64,000 nt of DNA from Actinomycetes bacterium (GCA_024228575.1 JAAETH010000595.1:27613-91612), one strand, 5' to 3'. Positions 37,688 through 47,043 are shown, numbered from the stretch's first letter. Notes: a model not told the origin generated them from the letters alone. A program made the numbers and translations.

Positions 37688-38704
37688 CTAGGTGTCGGCG
37701 GGGCCTACTGCAAGATTGTCGCCGAGCGTCGACAGCGCCCAGATTCGATACTGCTCGGGAAGTTCGCGGAACCCAGCGACCGTCGGGTGGTCATCGAAAC
37801 TGTCGAGCGCCGACACGGCGGTCCTCTCGAACTCGAGCGCCGCTGCGAGGGCCTGTTCTATACCACCGGACTCCGCCACAATTCGGCTCGCCACGGCCGA
37901 CACATCGTTGTCGACCGGCCCATCGAGCATCCGACACAGTTCCTCGCCTCGGTCGCCCGACATGGCATGAAGAACGGGGAGTGTGTACACGCCTGCTCTG
38001 AGGTCACTTCCGACCGGTTTACCCAGGCGCGCCGGGTCGGCTACCAGGTCGAGCACGTCGTCGACGATCTGGAACGACATCCCAAACGCCCTGGCATAGG
38101 TGCCGATTGCGTCGACGAGCTCGACCGGCGCATCTGCGGCGAGACCACCCATCCGAGCCGACACATCGAACAGGGCCGCCGTCTTGGCTTCGATCGACGA
38201 GAAGTGTTGCTCGATGGTGCGCTGTCTGTCGTCGAGCTGAACGGTCTCCTGATGTTGACCGATGCACAATTCGATGACGGTGCCGGCAAGTACACGGGCA
38301 GCCTCGGCAGAGACCCTGGAGGCCTCAACACCGGCTCTCGCGAGGATGTAGTCGCCGGCGAGGATGGCAGGCTCGTCGCCGTCCGTCGCATTGATGGTGG
38401 GCACACCACGGCGAGTGGCGGCGTTGTCGAAGATATCGTCGTGGACGAGGGAGCCGACCTGGACCAGCTCGACGGCCGCTGCGCCCGAGACGACCCGATC
38501 GTCGAAGACATCGAAGATATGGGCCGCTGCGATGACCATCACAGGCCTCAGCCGCTTGCCACCCGACAGAGCCATGCGGCTGGCTGGCGGTCCCAGACCC
38601 ACCCCGTCGAGGAGCAAGGCCTCGGAGAGCCGCTGTTCGACTCGCTCGATGCGCTCCACGAGCTCGTCGACAGCGAGCAGGCTTGCCAGGTGCTCGAAGT
38701 CCAC
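37688..38704 (-). CDS. Polyprenyl (trans-isoprenyl) diphosphate synthase
   Basis: 338 residues. Complete active site: substrate loop SGGKRLRPVMV, first Asp-rich motif VHDDIFDNAATRRG, second Asp-rich motif FQIVDDVLDLVADPARLGKPVGSDLR. It condenses isopentenyl diphosphate onto an allylic primer; long-chain products would serve menaquinone or polyprenyl-phosphate synthesis. The chain length cannot be read safely. It follows lysS (17 bases) on the same strand and converges on its degenerate paralogue. Confidence 0.92.
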   Translation of the reverse strand: MDFEHLASLLAVDELVERIERVEQRLSEALLLDGVGLGPPASRMALSGGKRLRPVMVIAAAHIFDVFDDRVVSGAAAVELVQVGSLVHDDIFDNAATRRGVPTINATDGDEPAILAGDYILARAGVEASRVSAEAARVLAGTVIELCIGQHQETVQLDDRQRTIEQHFSSIEAKTAALFDVSARMGGLAADAPVELVDAIGTYARAFGMSFQIVDDVLDLVADPARLGKPVGSDLRAGVYTLPVLHAMSGDRGEELCRMLDGPVDNDVSAVASRIVAESGGIEQALAAALEFERTAVSALDSFDDHPTVAGFRELPEQYRIWALSTLGDNLAVGPADT

Positions 38705-38721
38705 GTTGGAAACCTATCGGG

Positions 38722-40128
38722 TCAGAACGTTTCGGGACGCAGCGTGGGGAACAGCACAACATCGCGGATCGATTCGACACCTGCAAGCAACATGACGAGT
38801 CGGTCGATGCCTATGCCCAGTCCACCGGTAGGCGGCAGCCCGAAGTCGAGCGCCCGCAGATAGTCCTCGTCGACGACCATCGCCTCTTCGTCGCCTGCAT
38901 CGCGGAGTCCGGCCTGATCCTCGAAACGGCTTCGCTGTTCGGTCGGGTCGTTCAACTCGCTGAACGCGTTGCAGAGTTCTCGTCCGGCCACGATCGCTTC
39001 GAATCGTTCTGTGTAGCCGGGTCGGTCGCGGTGTTCGCGCGACAGCGGAGAGACCTCGGACGGGTAGTCGGTGACAAAGGTCGGCTCCCAGACGTTTGCC
39101 TCCACGGCCGCCTCATAGATCTCGAGGAGCAGCTTGCCAGGCCCATACGACGCCTTGATATCGACCCCGACCCTCTCGGCCAGAGTCCTGAGTTCATCGA
39201 TGGGCGTCTCGAGATGGACGTGCTCGCCGGTGTGCTGGGCGATGAGTTCGTCGAGGGTCGCTCGGCGCCAAGGAGCAGCGAGGTCGAGTTCGCGGCCGCC
39301 GAACTCGACGATGGTTGTTCCCAGCAGTTCGCGGGCGAGATATTCGACGAGGGTCTCGACCAGCTCCATGATGTCGCCGAAATCGGCGTAGGCCTGGTAG
39401 AGCTCGAGCATCGTGAACTCGGGATTGTGTCGCGTGGACACACCCTCGTTGCGAAAAACCCTGCCGATCTCGAAGACCCGCTCGAACCCGCCGATGGTGA
39501 GTCGTTTCAGGTACAGCTCGGGGGCGATCCGTAGGTACAGGTCGATGTCGAGGGCGTTGTGGTGGGTCTCGAAGGGTTTGGCCAGGGCACCGCCGGGCAG
39601 GGGTTGCAACATCGGGGTCTCGACCTCGATGAAGTCGCGATCCTCGAGAAATCGTCGCGTGAGAGAGACGGCCTTGCTGCGCAACAGGAACGTTCGTCTG
39701 GCTTCGGGAGTGACCCACAGATCGACGTACCTCTGGCGATAGCGCGTGTCGACGTCGCTGATGCCGTGCCACTTGTCGGGAAACGGCCGTTGTGTCTCGG
39801 CGAGCACCACCCACTCGTCGACGCGTACGGACAACTCGCCACGCCGCGTTGCCATGATGATGCCTTTGACACCGATCCAGTCGCCCAGGTTCAAGGCGCA
39901 GAAGCGGTCGAAGTCCGGCGTCGTCTTGGAAGGAGCGAAGAGCTGAACACGCCCAGACGAATCCTGGAGGGTCCCGAAGGCCAGCTTGCCCTGCACGCGC
40001 CTGAGCATGAGCCGACCGGCTATCGAAACAACCTGGTCGGTCTCGGTGCCGGGCTCGAGGTCGGAATTGGCTTCGACGATCTGGCCGACCGAGTGATCGC
40101 GGTCGTAGCGATAAGGAATCGATGTCAT
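38722..40128 (-). CDS. lysS: Lysyl-tRNA synthetase, class II
   Basis: 468 residues, slightly short of the usual ~495. N-terminal OB-fold anticodon domain (VSIAGRLMLRRVQGKLAFGTLQD), then the class II core with motif 1 around RSKAVSLTRRFLEDRDFIEVETPML, motif 2 FRNEGVSTRHNPEFTMLE and motif 3 GLGIGIDRLVMLLAG. It charges tRNA-Lys. ATG 40128; the related M. tuberculosis lysS is also near clpC. Confidence 0.96.
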   Translation of the reverse strand: MTSIPYRYDRDHSVGQIVEANSDLEPGTETDQVVSIAGRLMLRRVQGKLAFGTLQDSSGRVQLFAPSKTTPDFDRFCALNLGDWIGVKGIIMATRRGELSVRVDEWVVLAETQRPFPDKWHGISDVDTRYRQRYVDLWVTPEARRTFLLRSKAVSLTRRFLEDRDFIEVETPMLQPLPGGALAKPFETHHNALDIDLYLRIAPELYLKRLTIGGFERVFEIGRVFRNEGVSTRHNPEFTMLELYQAYADFGDIMELVETLVEYLARELLGTTIVEFGGRELDLAAPWRRATLDELIAQHTGEHVHLETPIDELRTLAERVGVDIKASYGPGKLLLEIYEAAVEANVWEPTFVTDYPSEVSPLSREHRDRPGYTERFEAIVAGRELCNAFSELNDPTEQRSRFEDQAGLRDAGDEEAMVVDEDYLRALDFGLPPTGGLGIGIDRLVMLLAGVESIRDVVLFPTLRPETF

Positions 40129-40182
40129 GAGTCCATCTGCGACGCCGTCCGGTAGGCGTTCTGCAAGAGATTCAGAGGATAA

Positions 40183-40698
40183 TCACGACGCTGGCGAGTG
40201 GGAAGTCAGTTTTTCAGCTTCCGACACAATCCTGCGTGCGAGTGGTCCGAGTTGGCGCCCAAAGATGCTTTCGGTGACAACTACCGCCTTGGGGACTTCG
40301 GGAACCATCTCGGTCCAGACGAGGAACCCGGCGATGAGCCCGCTGACATGATCGCCGAGTTCGTCGCGGTGGATGATGATCCTTCGATGCTGATCGAGCA
40401 TGGTCTGCATCTCGTTGAACAGGCGGTCGAGAGAGGCGGCGATGTCGTCTTGGGGCGGGAACGGCCTGTGCAAGTACGGAAGGCGCAACTCGTCATAGTT
40501 GTGGAGGTTGTGCGGAGCCGCCGTCAGCGACACCACGATGTCGAATTCCTGTTGGCGCAGCCAGATGATCTCTTCTTGGCGCCGCACCCGCCGATGGCTG
40601 TCACCGTATCCACCGGGGCGTTCACAGACGGCCAACTGGTCCTTGATGACCCAGGCGAAGTTGCGCGGCCGGATGCCTTCGGCCCACTTGCCCTTCAT
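40183..40698 (-). CDS. Dual-specificity-phosphatase-like protein lacking the catalytic Cys
   Basis: 171 residues. WAEGIRPRNFAWVIKDQLAV at the start and the strand-helix order (WLRQQEFDIVVSLT...NYDELRLPYLHRPFPP) resemble the small tyrosine/dual-specificity phosphatase fold. Where the P-loop HC-x5-R should be, it reads IIIHRDELGDHVSGLIAGF, so the Cys and the Arg are replaced. It is probably a non-catalytic phosphatase-like protein; the fold assignment itself is tentative. ATG 40698 (MKGKWAEG) fits the homology better than 40716. Confidence 0.5.
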   Translation of the reverse strand: MKGKWAEGIRPRNFAWVIKDQLAVCERPGGYGDSHRRVRRQEEIIWLRQQEFDIVVSLTAAPHNLHNYDELRLPYLHRPFPPQDDIAASLDRLFNEMQTMLDQHRRIIIHRDELGDHVSGLIAGFLVWTEMVPEVPKAVVVTESIFGRQLGPLARRIVSEAEKLTSHSPAS

Positions 40699-40785
40699 CG
40701 AACGGTCACTCCCCACGCCACGGCGAACCGAAGTGACACTAGTCGACGTTGGGCCGTAGCGCCTCAGCGGAAACGCCCAAAAAAG

Positions 40786-41325
40786 TCACACGTCGGCGTT
40801 GTACCAACGAATCTCGTCGTAGTCACGGTGCCAACCACCGACGTCGAGGCCGTAGCCGACAACCCACCCCTCGGGAATCTCGAAGCCCAGGTACTTCACC
40901 AGGCCCCTTTGATGGCGTTCACGTGCCAGAAGGCAGCACGCTTCGACGCTCGCCGGGTCGCGGGCCTCGAGCAATTCGAGCAGGTACTTCAGCGTCAGTC
41001 CCGAGTCGATGATGTCCTCGACCACGATGACATGGCGTCCCTCGATCTCGTGATCGAGGTCCTTCAGCAGACGAACCACGCCCGACGAAGCGGTCGCGGC
41101 ACCATAGGACGACACGGCGATGAAGTCGACTTCGGTCGGGATGTCAATCGCTCTCACCAGGTCGGACAGGAACATGTAGGCGCCCTTCAACACACCCACG
41201 AACAAGGGGTCCTTTCCCTGGTAGTCGCGCGCGATTTCGCCAGCGAGGTCGGCTACTCGAGAGTGCAGGGTCTCGGAATCGACGACGACATCGCCAACAG
41301 CATGCATGTTTGGCCCGGTGGTCAC
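40786..41325 (-). CDS. hpt: Hypoxanthine phosphoribosyltransferase
   Basis: 179 residues. It salvages hypoxanthine (and guanine) with PRPP. The PRPP loop is VIVVEDIIDSGLTLKYLLELL, the flexible loop SSYGAATASSG, with LKGAYMFLSDLVR early. The C-terminal segment is WVVGYGLDVGGWHRDYDEI, where typical proteins have GYGLDYxxxYRNL. It lies one base downstream of tilS, the common actinobacterial tilS-hpt pair. Confidence 0.95.
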   Translation of the reverse strand: MTTGPNMHAVGDVVVDSETLHSRVADLAGEIARDYQGKDPLFVGVLKGAYMFLSDLVRAIDIPTEVDFIAVSSYGAATASSGVVRLLKDLDHEIEGRHVIVVEDIIDSGLTLKYLLELLEARDPASVEACCLLARERHQRGLVKYLGFEIPEGWVVGYGLDVGGWHRDYDEIRWYNADV

Positions 41326-41326
41326 G

Positions 41327-42262
41327 TCACGGGACGCTAGCAGCGCTGATCGGACCGCCGACGTGGAGACGCTGCCCGCTTCGCCAAACCCTTCGGCCGC
41401 CGACTATCTCGGTGGCCAATGAACGTCCGGCGGCAACATCGAGAACCCTGTCGGTCGAGGCGAGGTCGAGCGGGTGGTCCGCCCTCAACCACGCCCTGAC
41501 CGCCCGTCGGGCCAGACCGACCGGCGCGGCAGCAAGCGCCCGCGCATCGGTTGGGTCGAGATCGGCGGCCAACCCGTCGAGCAGGTCGATCTCGTCGGAC
41601 ACGATCGAAGCCAGGCGGTCCAGCAAGGGAGCGACATCTCGCCCAGCGATGTCGCCCATCAACGGCAGGAGCTCGCGACGGACACGGATCCTTACGAACC
41701 TGTCGTCGTGGTTGTGAGGATCGTCGACGGTTTCGAGGTCGAGCAGCCTGCACAGGTCGCGCGTCTCTCCGCGGCGCAACCCCAGCACGGGCCGCCTGGC
41801 GGGATGCATCGCAGCAATGCCGTCCATCCCCGATCCTCGCATGAGGGCGATCAGTACCCATTCGGCCCTGTCGTCGGCCGTGTGAGCGACAACGGAGTCG
41901 GGCCCCAGGGCCAGGTAGCGGGCCTTCCTGGCCCTGGCCTCGAGATTCGGTCCGTCGGTCACCGAGACGGTGTGCAATTCGAAAGGCACGCCCAGGCGTT
42001 CGGCCAGGGCACCTACCAGCAGCGCATCGGCCGAGGACGTCTCTTGGATGCCATGATCGACATGGACCACAACAACCGAATGCCCCGCCAGCATGGCCAG
42101 AACCAACATTGCTACCGAGTCGGCCCCGCCCGAAACAGCGCACCGCAAGGGTGAAGTGCCGTTCGGAAACGTGCACCTGGCGAGCAACGATTCGACCCAG
42201 ACCCGACTCTCGGCGTCGAACAGGTCGGCACTCAGGTCTGTGTCGGCACCCTCAGCAGCCAT
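41327..42262 (-). CDS. tilS: tRNA(Ile)-lysidine synthase
   Basis: 311 residues. The N-terminal PP-loop AVSGGADSVAMLVLA binds ATP. It converts C34 of tRNA-Ile(CAU) to lysidine so that AUA is read as Ile. VVHVDHGIQETSSADA and VVAHTADDRAEWVLIALMRGSG are family blocks, the latter with D in place of the more common H-x-x-D-D-Q pattern's Gln. It overlaps the upstream metalloprotease by 31 bases and precedes hpt by 1 base. Confidence 0.93.
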   Translation of the reverse strand: MAAEGADTDLSADLFDAESRVWVESLLARCTFPNGTSPLRCAVSGGADSVAMLVLAMLAGHSVVVVHVDHGIQETSSADALLVGALAERLGVPFELHTVSVTDGPNLEARARKARYLALGPDSVVAHTADDRAEWVLIALMRGSGMDGIAAMHPARRPVLGLRRGETRDLCRLLDLETVDDPHNHDDRFVRIRVRRELLPLMGDIAGRDVAPLLDRLASIVSDEIDLLDGLAADLDPTDARALAAAPVGLARRAVRAWLRADHPLDLASTDRVLDVAAGRSLATEIVGGRRVWRSGQRLHVGGPISAASVP

Positions 42263-43293
42263 TGGGATGGCTCCTTGATCTCGTCCATCGACGGCAGGAG
42301 TGAAACATCGGACCAGATGACATCGACCGCTCGGTCGCCACGCTCGGCTTCGATGTGTTCGATGAACCTCTCACCTTGTTCGTACTGGGCGAGCTTGGCA
42401 TCGATGCCGATGAGCTTCTGCATGATCCGAGCCAGCCCCTTGGACTGGGACCGCCGCTGTTGCATGACCTTCGCGAACCGGTCGACGCTAGGCACGTGGT
42501 CGCGGGCCGCTCGGTTCATGGTCGTGTCGCCATGACCTTCGAGCAGGCTCATCAGCCCTGAGACCTCGTCGAGTACCTGGCGTTGCTCGTCGGACGCAAA
42601 CAGCAGCGCAAGACCACTGTCGAGTGCTGTGGTCTCACCCCTGCGACGCTCGTCGAACAGTCGCTTCAACCCACTCATGATGCGATCCGGGTCGGGATCG
42701 ACATTGTCGAGGGTCCGCTCGACCAGGCCGATGAAATGTTCGCGCATCCAAGGGACACCAGTGAACTGGGCCCTGTGTGTCAGCTCGTGGGTCGCCAACC
42801 AGAGGCGAAACTCCTCGGGCACGAAGGCGTAGCGTTTCTCGATCGCGAGAACGTTCGGCCCGACGTAGTAGACGAGATCCTGGTCATGGGGATCCTCGTC
42901 TTCGGCGAGCAACAGGTCGTACTGGCCGAGAACCCTTCTGGACATCCAGCCGAGCACCGACCCGAGTTCAACGGCGGCGACCTTGCTCGAGATAGTGGCC
43001 ATCGGGCCACCTTCGGTCTTCTCGGTCAGCTTGTCGGTCAGCGGCCGCAGCAAGCGCCGGAATGACTTGATGTTGGCGTCGATCCATTCGCTGCGACCGA
43101 TGACCCGGGCCCTGGCGGGACCGTCGAGAGATCGGAGGCCGGTCTCGGCTGCTACGAGCTCCTCGGCCAACACGGTGGCCGACGCGAAGTCGTCGTGCAA
43201 CGAGTCGTAGAGATACGACTGAGCCAACGGTTCGATACCGGCGGCACGCTGTGCAACTCGAGCCGCTAACTCCCAATCGATTGCTTGGTCCAC
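42232..43293 (-). CDS. DUF2342 zinc-dependent metalloprotease-like protein
   Basis: 353 residues. The zinc-binding HExxH motif is WLATHELTHRAQF, followed by FIGLVERT and MSLLEGHGD with further likely ligands. It belongs to the family annotated as zinc-dependent metalloprotease or coenzyme F420 biosynthesis-associated protein, found next to tilS-hpt in actinobacteria (Rv3626c-like). The substrate is unknown. GTG 43293 (VDQAIDWELAARVA) is the first start that keeps the conserved N-terminus. The 3' end overlaps tilS by 31 bases. Confidence 0.88.
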   Translation of the reverse strand: MDQAIDWELAARVAQRAAGIEPLAQSYLYDSLHDDFASATVLAEELVAAETGLRSLDGPARARVIGRSEWIDANIKSFRRLLRPLTDKLTEKTEGGPMATISSKVAAVELGSVLGWMSRRVLGQYDLLLAEDEDPHDQDLVYYVGPNVLAIEKRYAFVPEEFRLWLATHELTHRAQFTGVPWMREHFIGLVERTLDNVDPDPDRIMSGLKRLFDERRRGETTALDSGLALLFASDEQRQVLDEVSGLMSLLEGHGDTTMNRAARDHVPSVDRFAKVMQQRRSQSKGLARIMQKLIGIDAKLAQYEQGERFIEHIEAERGDRAVDVIWSDVSLLPSMDEIKEPSQWLLRVPTQT

Positions 43294-43300
43294 GCGGACG

Positions 43301-43441
43301 TCAGCTACCTGGGCAGCGCGGGCCCATGACGCGCACGGTGTGGCCAGGGACCAAACCGAGCACGAGCAGCACCGCACCAGCGGTCGACAGTGGGGCGATC
43401 GAGGAATGCCGTTCCTGAGCGGCGGACATCATGGAGAACAT
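43301..43441 (-). CDS. Possible small membrane protein
   Basis: 46 codons from ATG 43441 (MFSMMSAAQERH) with one likely membrane helix (STAGAVLLVLGLVPGHTV). It ends 8 bases before the metalloprotease start on the same strand, which allows co-translation. No family recognised, and the reading frame could be chance; the 217-base gap here holds nothing else I can identify. Confidence 0.3.
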   Translation of the reverse strand: MFSMMSAAQERHSSIAPLSTAGAVLLVLGLVPGHTVRVMGPRCPGS

Positions 43442-43510
43442 CGTAGGTCGTCGGTGGCCCGGAGAGAACAACGGTCCGGCCAGTTTCACCCGAGGAACCG
43501 AGGATCTGCG

Positions 43511-43789
43511 CTACAGATCGACCTGACGCAGCTGTTCGGCAATACGGTTGCGCAGGTCTTCGGGAACAGGTGTGACCGCCCGTCGAGCGATGACCATCCT
43601 CAGCTCGGCTTCAAAGGAGAACGCTTCGAGGCAGTGACCACAGGAGTCGAGGTGGGACTTGATCGCAGCCTTGCGGGACTCGTCGAGATAGTCGTCGAGA
43701 AAACGATAGAGGCGATCGAGGGCACGTTCGCAGTCGGAGGCTTCTCTCGACAAGGGGTTCGAATCGTCCATGAAGGGTCCAGACGTCAT
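43511..43789 (-). CDS. rsrA: Zinc-binding anti-sigma factor (RsrA-like)
   Basis: 92 residues. The ZAS motif H-x3-C-x2-C is in KSHLDSCGHCLEAF. In RsrA a zinc ion and a reactive thiol pair hold the sigma factor until disulfide stress releases it. ATG 43789 lies 3 bases after the stop of the sigma gene, so the pair is translationally linked. ATG 43771 is an alternative start. Confidence 0.88.
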   Translation of the reverse strand: MTSGPFMDDSNPLSREASDCERALDRLYRFLDDYLDESRKAAIKSHLDSCGHCLEAFSFEAELRMVIARRAVTPVPEDLRNRIAEQLRQVDL

Positions 43790-43791
43790 CG

Positions 43792-44355
43792 TCAGTGCGC
43801 CTCGACTAGGCCAAGGCCGGCGGCATAGTCGTACAACGCCTTGTGCAGCGCCTTTCTTCCCCGATGCAGCCTGCTCATGACCGTTCCGATGGGAACGCCG
43901 GTTATCTCGGCGATCTCCTTGTACGAAAAACCCTCGACATCTGCCAGGTAGACCGCCATCCGGAAATTCTCGGGAAGGTTCTCCATAGCCGCCACGACCT
44001 GATCGTCGGTGAACCAGTCGAACAGTTCGTCCTCGGCAGAACGTCCGACGACCTTCTCGAGGTCGTTGACCCTGTGATAGAGGTAGAAGTCCTCGATCTC
44101 GTCGAGATCGGACTCTTGGGGCCGGCGTTGTTTGGCCCGATATCTGTTGATGTAGGTGTTCGTCAAGATCCGATAGAGCCAGGCCCTCAAATTGGTGCCC
44201 TCGGAGAACGAACCATAGGCACGGTAGGCCTTCAGATAGGTCTCCTGAACGAGGTCCTCGGCATCGGCGGCATTGCGCGTCATTCGCAACGCAGCCGAAT
44301 AGAGGCCGTCCATGAATTCCATCGCGTCTTCGACGAACGTTTCCTGGTCGGCCAC
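43792..44355 (-). CDS. sigR: ECF RNA polymerase sigma factor (SigR/SigH-like)
   Basis: 187 residues. Region 2 covers [24 protein letters not shown]...[19 protein letters not shown]; region 4 covers [44 protein letters not shown], quoted here by its ends. The sequence and the RsrA-like gene after it place it in the group controlling thiol-oxidative stress responses in actinobacteria. ATG 44355. Autoregulation is typical but I did not find a clear GGAAT/GTT promoter. Confidence 0.93.
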   Translation of the reverse strand: MADQETFVEDAMEFMDGLYSAALRMTRNAADAEDLVQETYLKAYRAYGSFSEGTNLRAWLYRILTNTYINRYRAKQRRPQESDLDEIEDFYLYHRVNDLEKVVGRSAEDELFDWFTDDQVVAAMENLPENFRMAVYLADVEGFSYKEIAEITGVPIGTVMSRLHRGRKALHKALYDYAAGLGLVEAH

Positions 44356-44464
44356 GTGAGCACCCTAGACCACTCCATGGAAGATCGATCAGCGCCCAAG
44401 ACCAGATTCGACCGAACAAAACGGTCCACGCCGAGACAAAACGACGGTAGCCTTTCATCTCCTT

Positions 44465-44536
44465 GCCCGAGTAGCTCAGTGGCAGAGCAGCTCTCTCGTA
44501 AAGAGCAGGCCGTGGGTTCGATCCCCACCTCGGGCT
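44465..44536 (+). tRNA. tRNA-Thr (anticodon CGU)
   Basis: 72 bases give a full cloverleaf: acceptor GCCCGAG/CTCGGGC, D arm GCTC..GAGC, anticodon stem GCTCT/AGAGC with loop CTCGTAA, T arm GTGGG-TTCGATC-CCCAC, discriminator U. CCA is not encoded. It shares acceptor and T stems with the tRNA-Thr at 27631. Confidence 0.97.
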
Positions 44537-44581
44537 CGTCGCTCACACCTTGGGCCTTCACGCTCCTGCGAGACGCGGTGT

Positions 44582-45637
44582 TCAGCTCCGTTGGGGCAGG
44601 TGACAGAAGAGATCCTGCAACAGCAACTTCTCGTTCGGATTGCGCGATAGAGCCCGGGCTGCATCGACGATACGTGAACCCGCGGCCGTCATCTCCTCCA
44701 GCCCGATGCGACCGCCAGCGAACTCGTCTCGGTAGAACCGGCCAACCACCGCCAAACCGGCCCTGAACTCGTCGGTGCGGTGGCGTCGCAGCTCGCGTTT
44801 GTGGCGGGCTTCGAGATCTTTTCGTCCCGACCCCCGCTCGCCGATCGCCTCGACCCGCGCGGTCAGCTCGGCCAGCTCGGCTTCGTGGCGTTCCTTCAGC
44901 GGCGCCGCGGCATCGTCGACGCGCCCGAGCAACTCGTCGACCCCTACCGCGACCTTGTGCCCGCTGCCATCGAGTGTGCGTGCCACTTCGACCCAGCTGT
45001 CGAGCCGCTCGACCAGAACCGGGTCGCCCGCGAGAAGTCGTGCCCTGCCGAGATCACCCCCAGCAGCGTCGGCGCAGGCAGCTGCCGCATCGAAAGGAAC
45101 TCCAGACTCGACAAGGTCGGCGATGACGACATCGCGCGAAATCGGGTTGAACGGAATCTGCACACAGCGCGACGCGATGGTGACCAGCTCGGGAGCGATC
45201 TCGTTGGCCAGGATGACAAATCGGGTGGTCGGTGGTGGCTCTTCGATCGCTTTGAGAACCATCGCCGTCTGGTCTCCGACGAGATGAAAGTCGACCAATA
45301 CGATCACCTTCAGAGGTGTGTCCATGGGGCTGGTTGCGCTGACCCGTACCACCTCGCGTGCCTGTTCGGCGGTGATCGTCTGACCAGCACGCTCGAAGAC
45401 CAACAGGTCTGGATGGTTCTCCACCGCTGCCAGGCGACGGTGCCGTTGCGCCCCGTCGGGATCGGCTCGGGCGAGCAGTTCACCGGCGAATCTGGCGGCC
45501 GCCTGGCGTTTCCCCGCCCCCATCGGCCCGACGAACAAGTATGCGGGCACGGGCTGAGCCAGGGCTGCAGTCAAACGGCGGCTCGCCTCGGGCTGGCCGA
45601 GGATGTCAATCATCGATTGTGTTGTCGTGTCGTTCAT
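44582..45637 (-). CDS. holB: DNA polymerase III delta' subunit
   Basis: 351 residues. Part of the clamp loader. Walker A-like loop FVGPMGAGKRQAA, a sensor-type stretch VIVLVDFHLVGDQTAMVLKAIEEPPPTTRFVILA (named by its ends), and SRCVQIPFNPI. The four Cys of the zinc module found in many delta' proteins are absent. ATG 45637 overlaps the stop of the MFS gene (ATGA), so translation is coupled. Confidence 0.9.
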   Translation of the reverse strand: MNDTTTQSMIDILGQPEASRRLTAALAQPVPAYLFVGPMGAGKRQAAARFAGELLARADPDGAQRHRRLAAVENHPDLLVFERAGQTITAEQAREVVRVSATSPMDTPLKVIVLVDFHLVGDQTAMVLKAIEEPPPTTRFVILANEIAPELVTIASRCVQIPFNPISRDVVIADLVESGVPFDAAAACADAAGGDLGRARLLAGDPVLVERLDSWVEVARTLDGSGHKVAVGVDELLGRVDDAAAPLKERHEAELAELTARVEAIGERGSGRKDLEARHKRELRRHRTDEFRAGLAVVGRFYRDEFAGGRIGLEEMTAAGSRIVDAARALSRNPNEKLLLQDLFCHLPQRS

Positions 45638-47043
45638 GTCACCTCTGGATCGACATCATCGGCCAACGGCTCGTGACCGCGCAACGACCAAGCTGCCAGA
45701 ATCCCAGCTCCGATGATGAGCAGGCCGGCCAACCACAGTGCACCCCTGACCCCTACTACGTCGATGCCGATCGGGCCGATTTCGACGCGAGAATCGAAGA
45801 GCCTCTCGAACACCCAGTCGAGGGCCTCACTGAGGAACCCACCGATCCCGATGGCGACAAGCAAGCAGAATCGGACGAGGGTGTACAGGGCACTGAACAC
45901 CCGTCCGCGAAGATCGTCTGCCACAGACTCGTGCAGCAGCGTGAATCCGAGCACATAGACGGCGCCGGCGTTGAGACCCAACCCGAACACGCCGAGCAAG
46001 GTCAGCTGGATGGTCGACACCGAGACGGCGAGGAGCAAGGTGATGCCCGCTGCCATGACGACGAACACGAAGGAGCGTCTCTTGTCGACCTTTGTCTGGA
46101 TTGCCGACAAGATCGCCACGCCGACACCCACTCCGACACCGAGCGCTGTCAGGATGGCCCCGAACCCATCGTCGTCGGCTCGCAGTACCTGGTGGTTGAA
46201 GACCGAGCCGAGCGGGATGAGCATGCCACCACCGATCATCCCCGTGCCGAGGGCGATCATGACTGCCCGCACGGTTGGGTTCAGGGCGATGAACCTCCAA
46301 CCCTCCTTCAGCTCTCGCACACCAGACGACCAGTCGATGCGCCTCCTCGAGTCTCGCCGCTCGGTGATCGTGCGGGCAACGAGGGGAAGTGTCGCTATCA
46401 GCCAGGCGGCCACCAGGAATGTGCCGGCGTCGACGTACAGAGCCAGAGCTTCGCGATTCAGATCGAGCAGTCGCAGGCGCCCCGATGTCACGAGCCAGTC
46501 GGACAATCGATCCAGCCCGGCGAATGCGGCCGACGCAAACGGGAAGGTTCCATAGGCCGCCATCAGCGACAACGAGTTGGCTGTCGTCAGGTGATGCGCC
46601 GGAACAACATTGGGGACGATGGCCTCCTTGGCCGGGCCCCACAGTGAGGTCGCCAACTCGAGAACCAACGAGGCGAGAACCAACCCCCACACCGTGTCGA
46701 TGACCGGAAGGAAGAGAAATACCGCGGCCCGGACGATGTCGCACGTGATGAGCAGGCGTTTGCGGTTGAAGCGATCGACGATAACGCCACCGACAGATGC
46801 CAGGAAGAACCCGGGCAGGATTCTCGCGATCATCACCAGGGCGATGGCCGAGCCGGCCGTGTCGCCACCAACACGTTCGGCTATGACGATGATCGCCAGG
46901 AAACCGACCCAGTCACCGAACGCGCTGAAGACCTGTGCCAACCACAGACGAAAGAACTCGGGCGTAGCGAACAGCCGTGCAAACGCTCCGGCAACCATTC
47001 CCGGCTCTTGCGCCTGAGCAGAATCGGGCTCAGGTTCGTTCAC
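45634..47043 (-). CDS. MFS transporter at the topA-holB locus
   Basis: 469 residues with about 12 membrane helices; ARLFATPEFFRLWLAQVFSAFGDWV at the start and the helix 2-3 loop DRFNRKRLLITCDI are typical of the MFS_3 (EntS-like exporter) group. The substrate is unknown. It lies between topA and holB, where several actinobacteria carry thymidylate kinase, sometimes as an MFS-Tmk fusion; this protein ends in a short acidic tail with no kinase domain. The start and end couple closely to its neighbours. Confidence 0.87.
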   Translation of the reverse strand: MNEPEPDSAQAQEPGMVAGAFARLFATPEFFRLWLAQVFSAFGDWVGFLAIIVIAERVGGDTAGSAIALVMIARILPGFFLASVGGVIVDRFNRKRLLITCDIVRAAVFLFLPVIDTVWGLVLASLVLELATSLWGPAKEAIVPNVVPAHHLTTANSLSLMAAYGTFPFASAAFAGLDRLSDWLVTSGRLRLLDLNREALALYVDAGTFLVAAWLIATLPLVARTITERRDSRRRIDWSSGVRELKEGWRFIALNPTVRAVMIALGTGMIGGGMLIPLGSVFNHQVLRADDDGFGAILTALGVGVGVGVAILSAIQTKVDKRRSFVFVVMAAGITLLLAVSVSTIQLTLLGVFGLGLNAGAVYVLGFTLLHESVADDLRGRVFSALYTLVRFCLLVAIGIGGFLSEALDWVFERLFDSRVEIGPIGIDVVGVRGALWLAGLLIIGAGILAAWSLRGHEPLADDVDPEVT

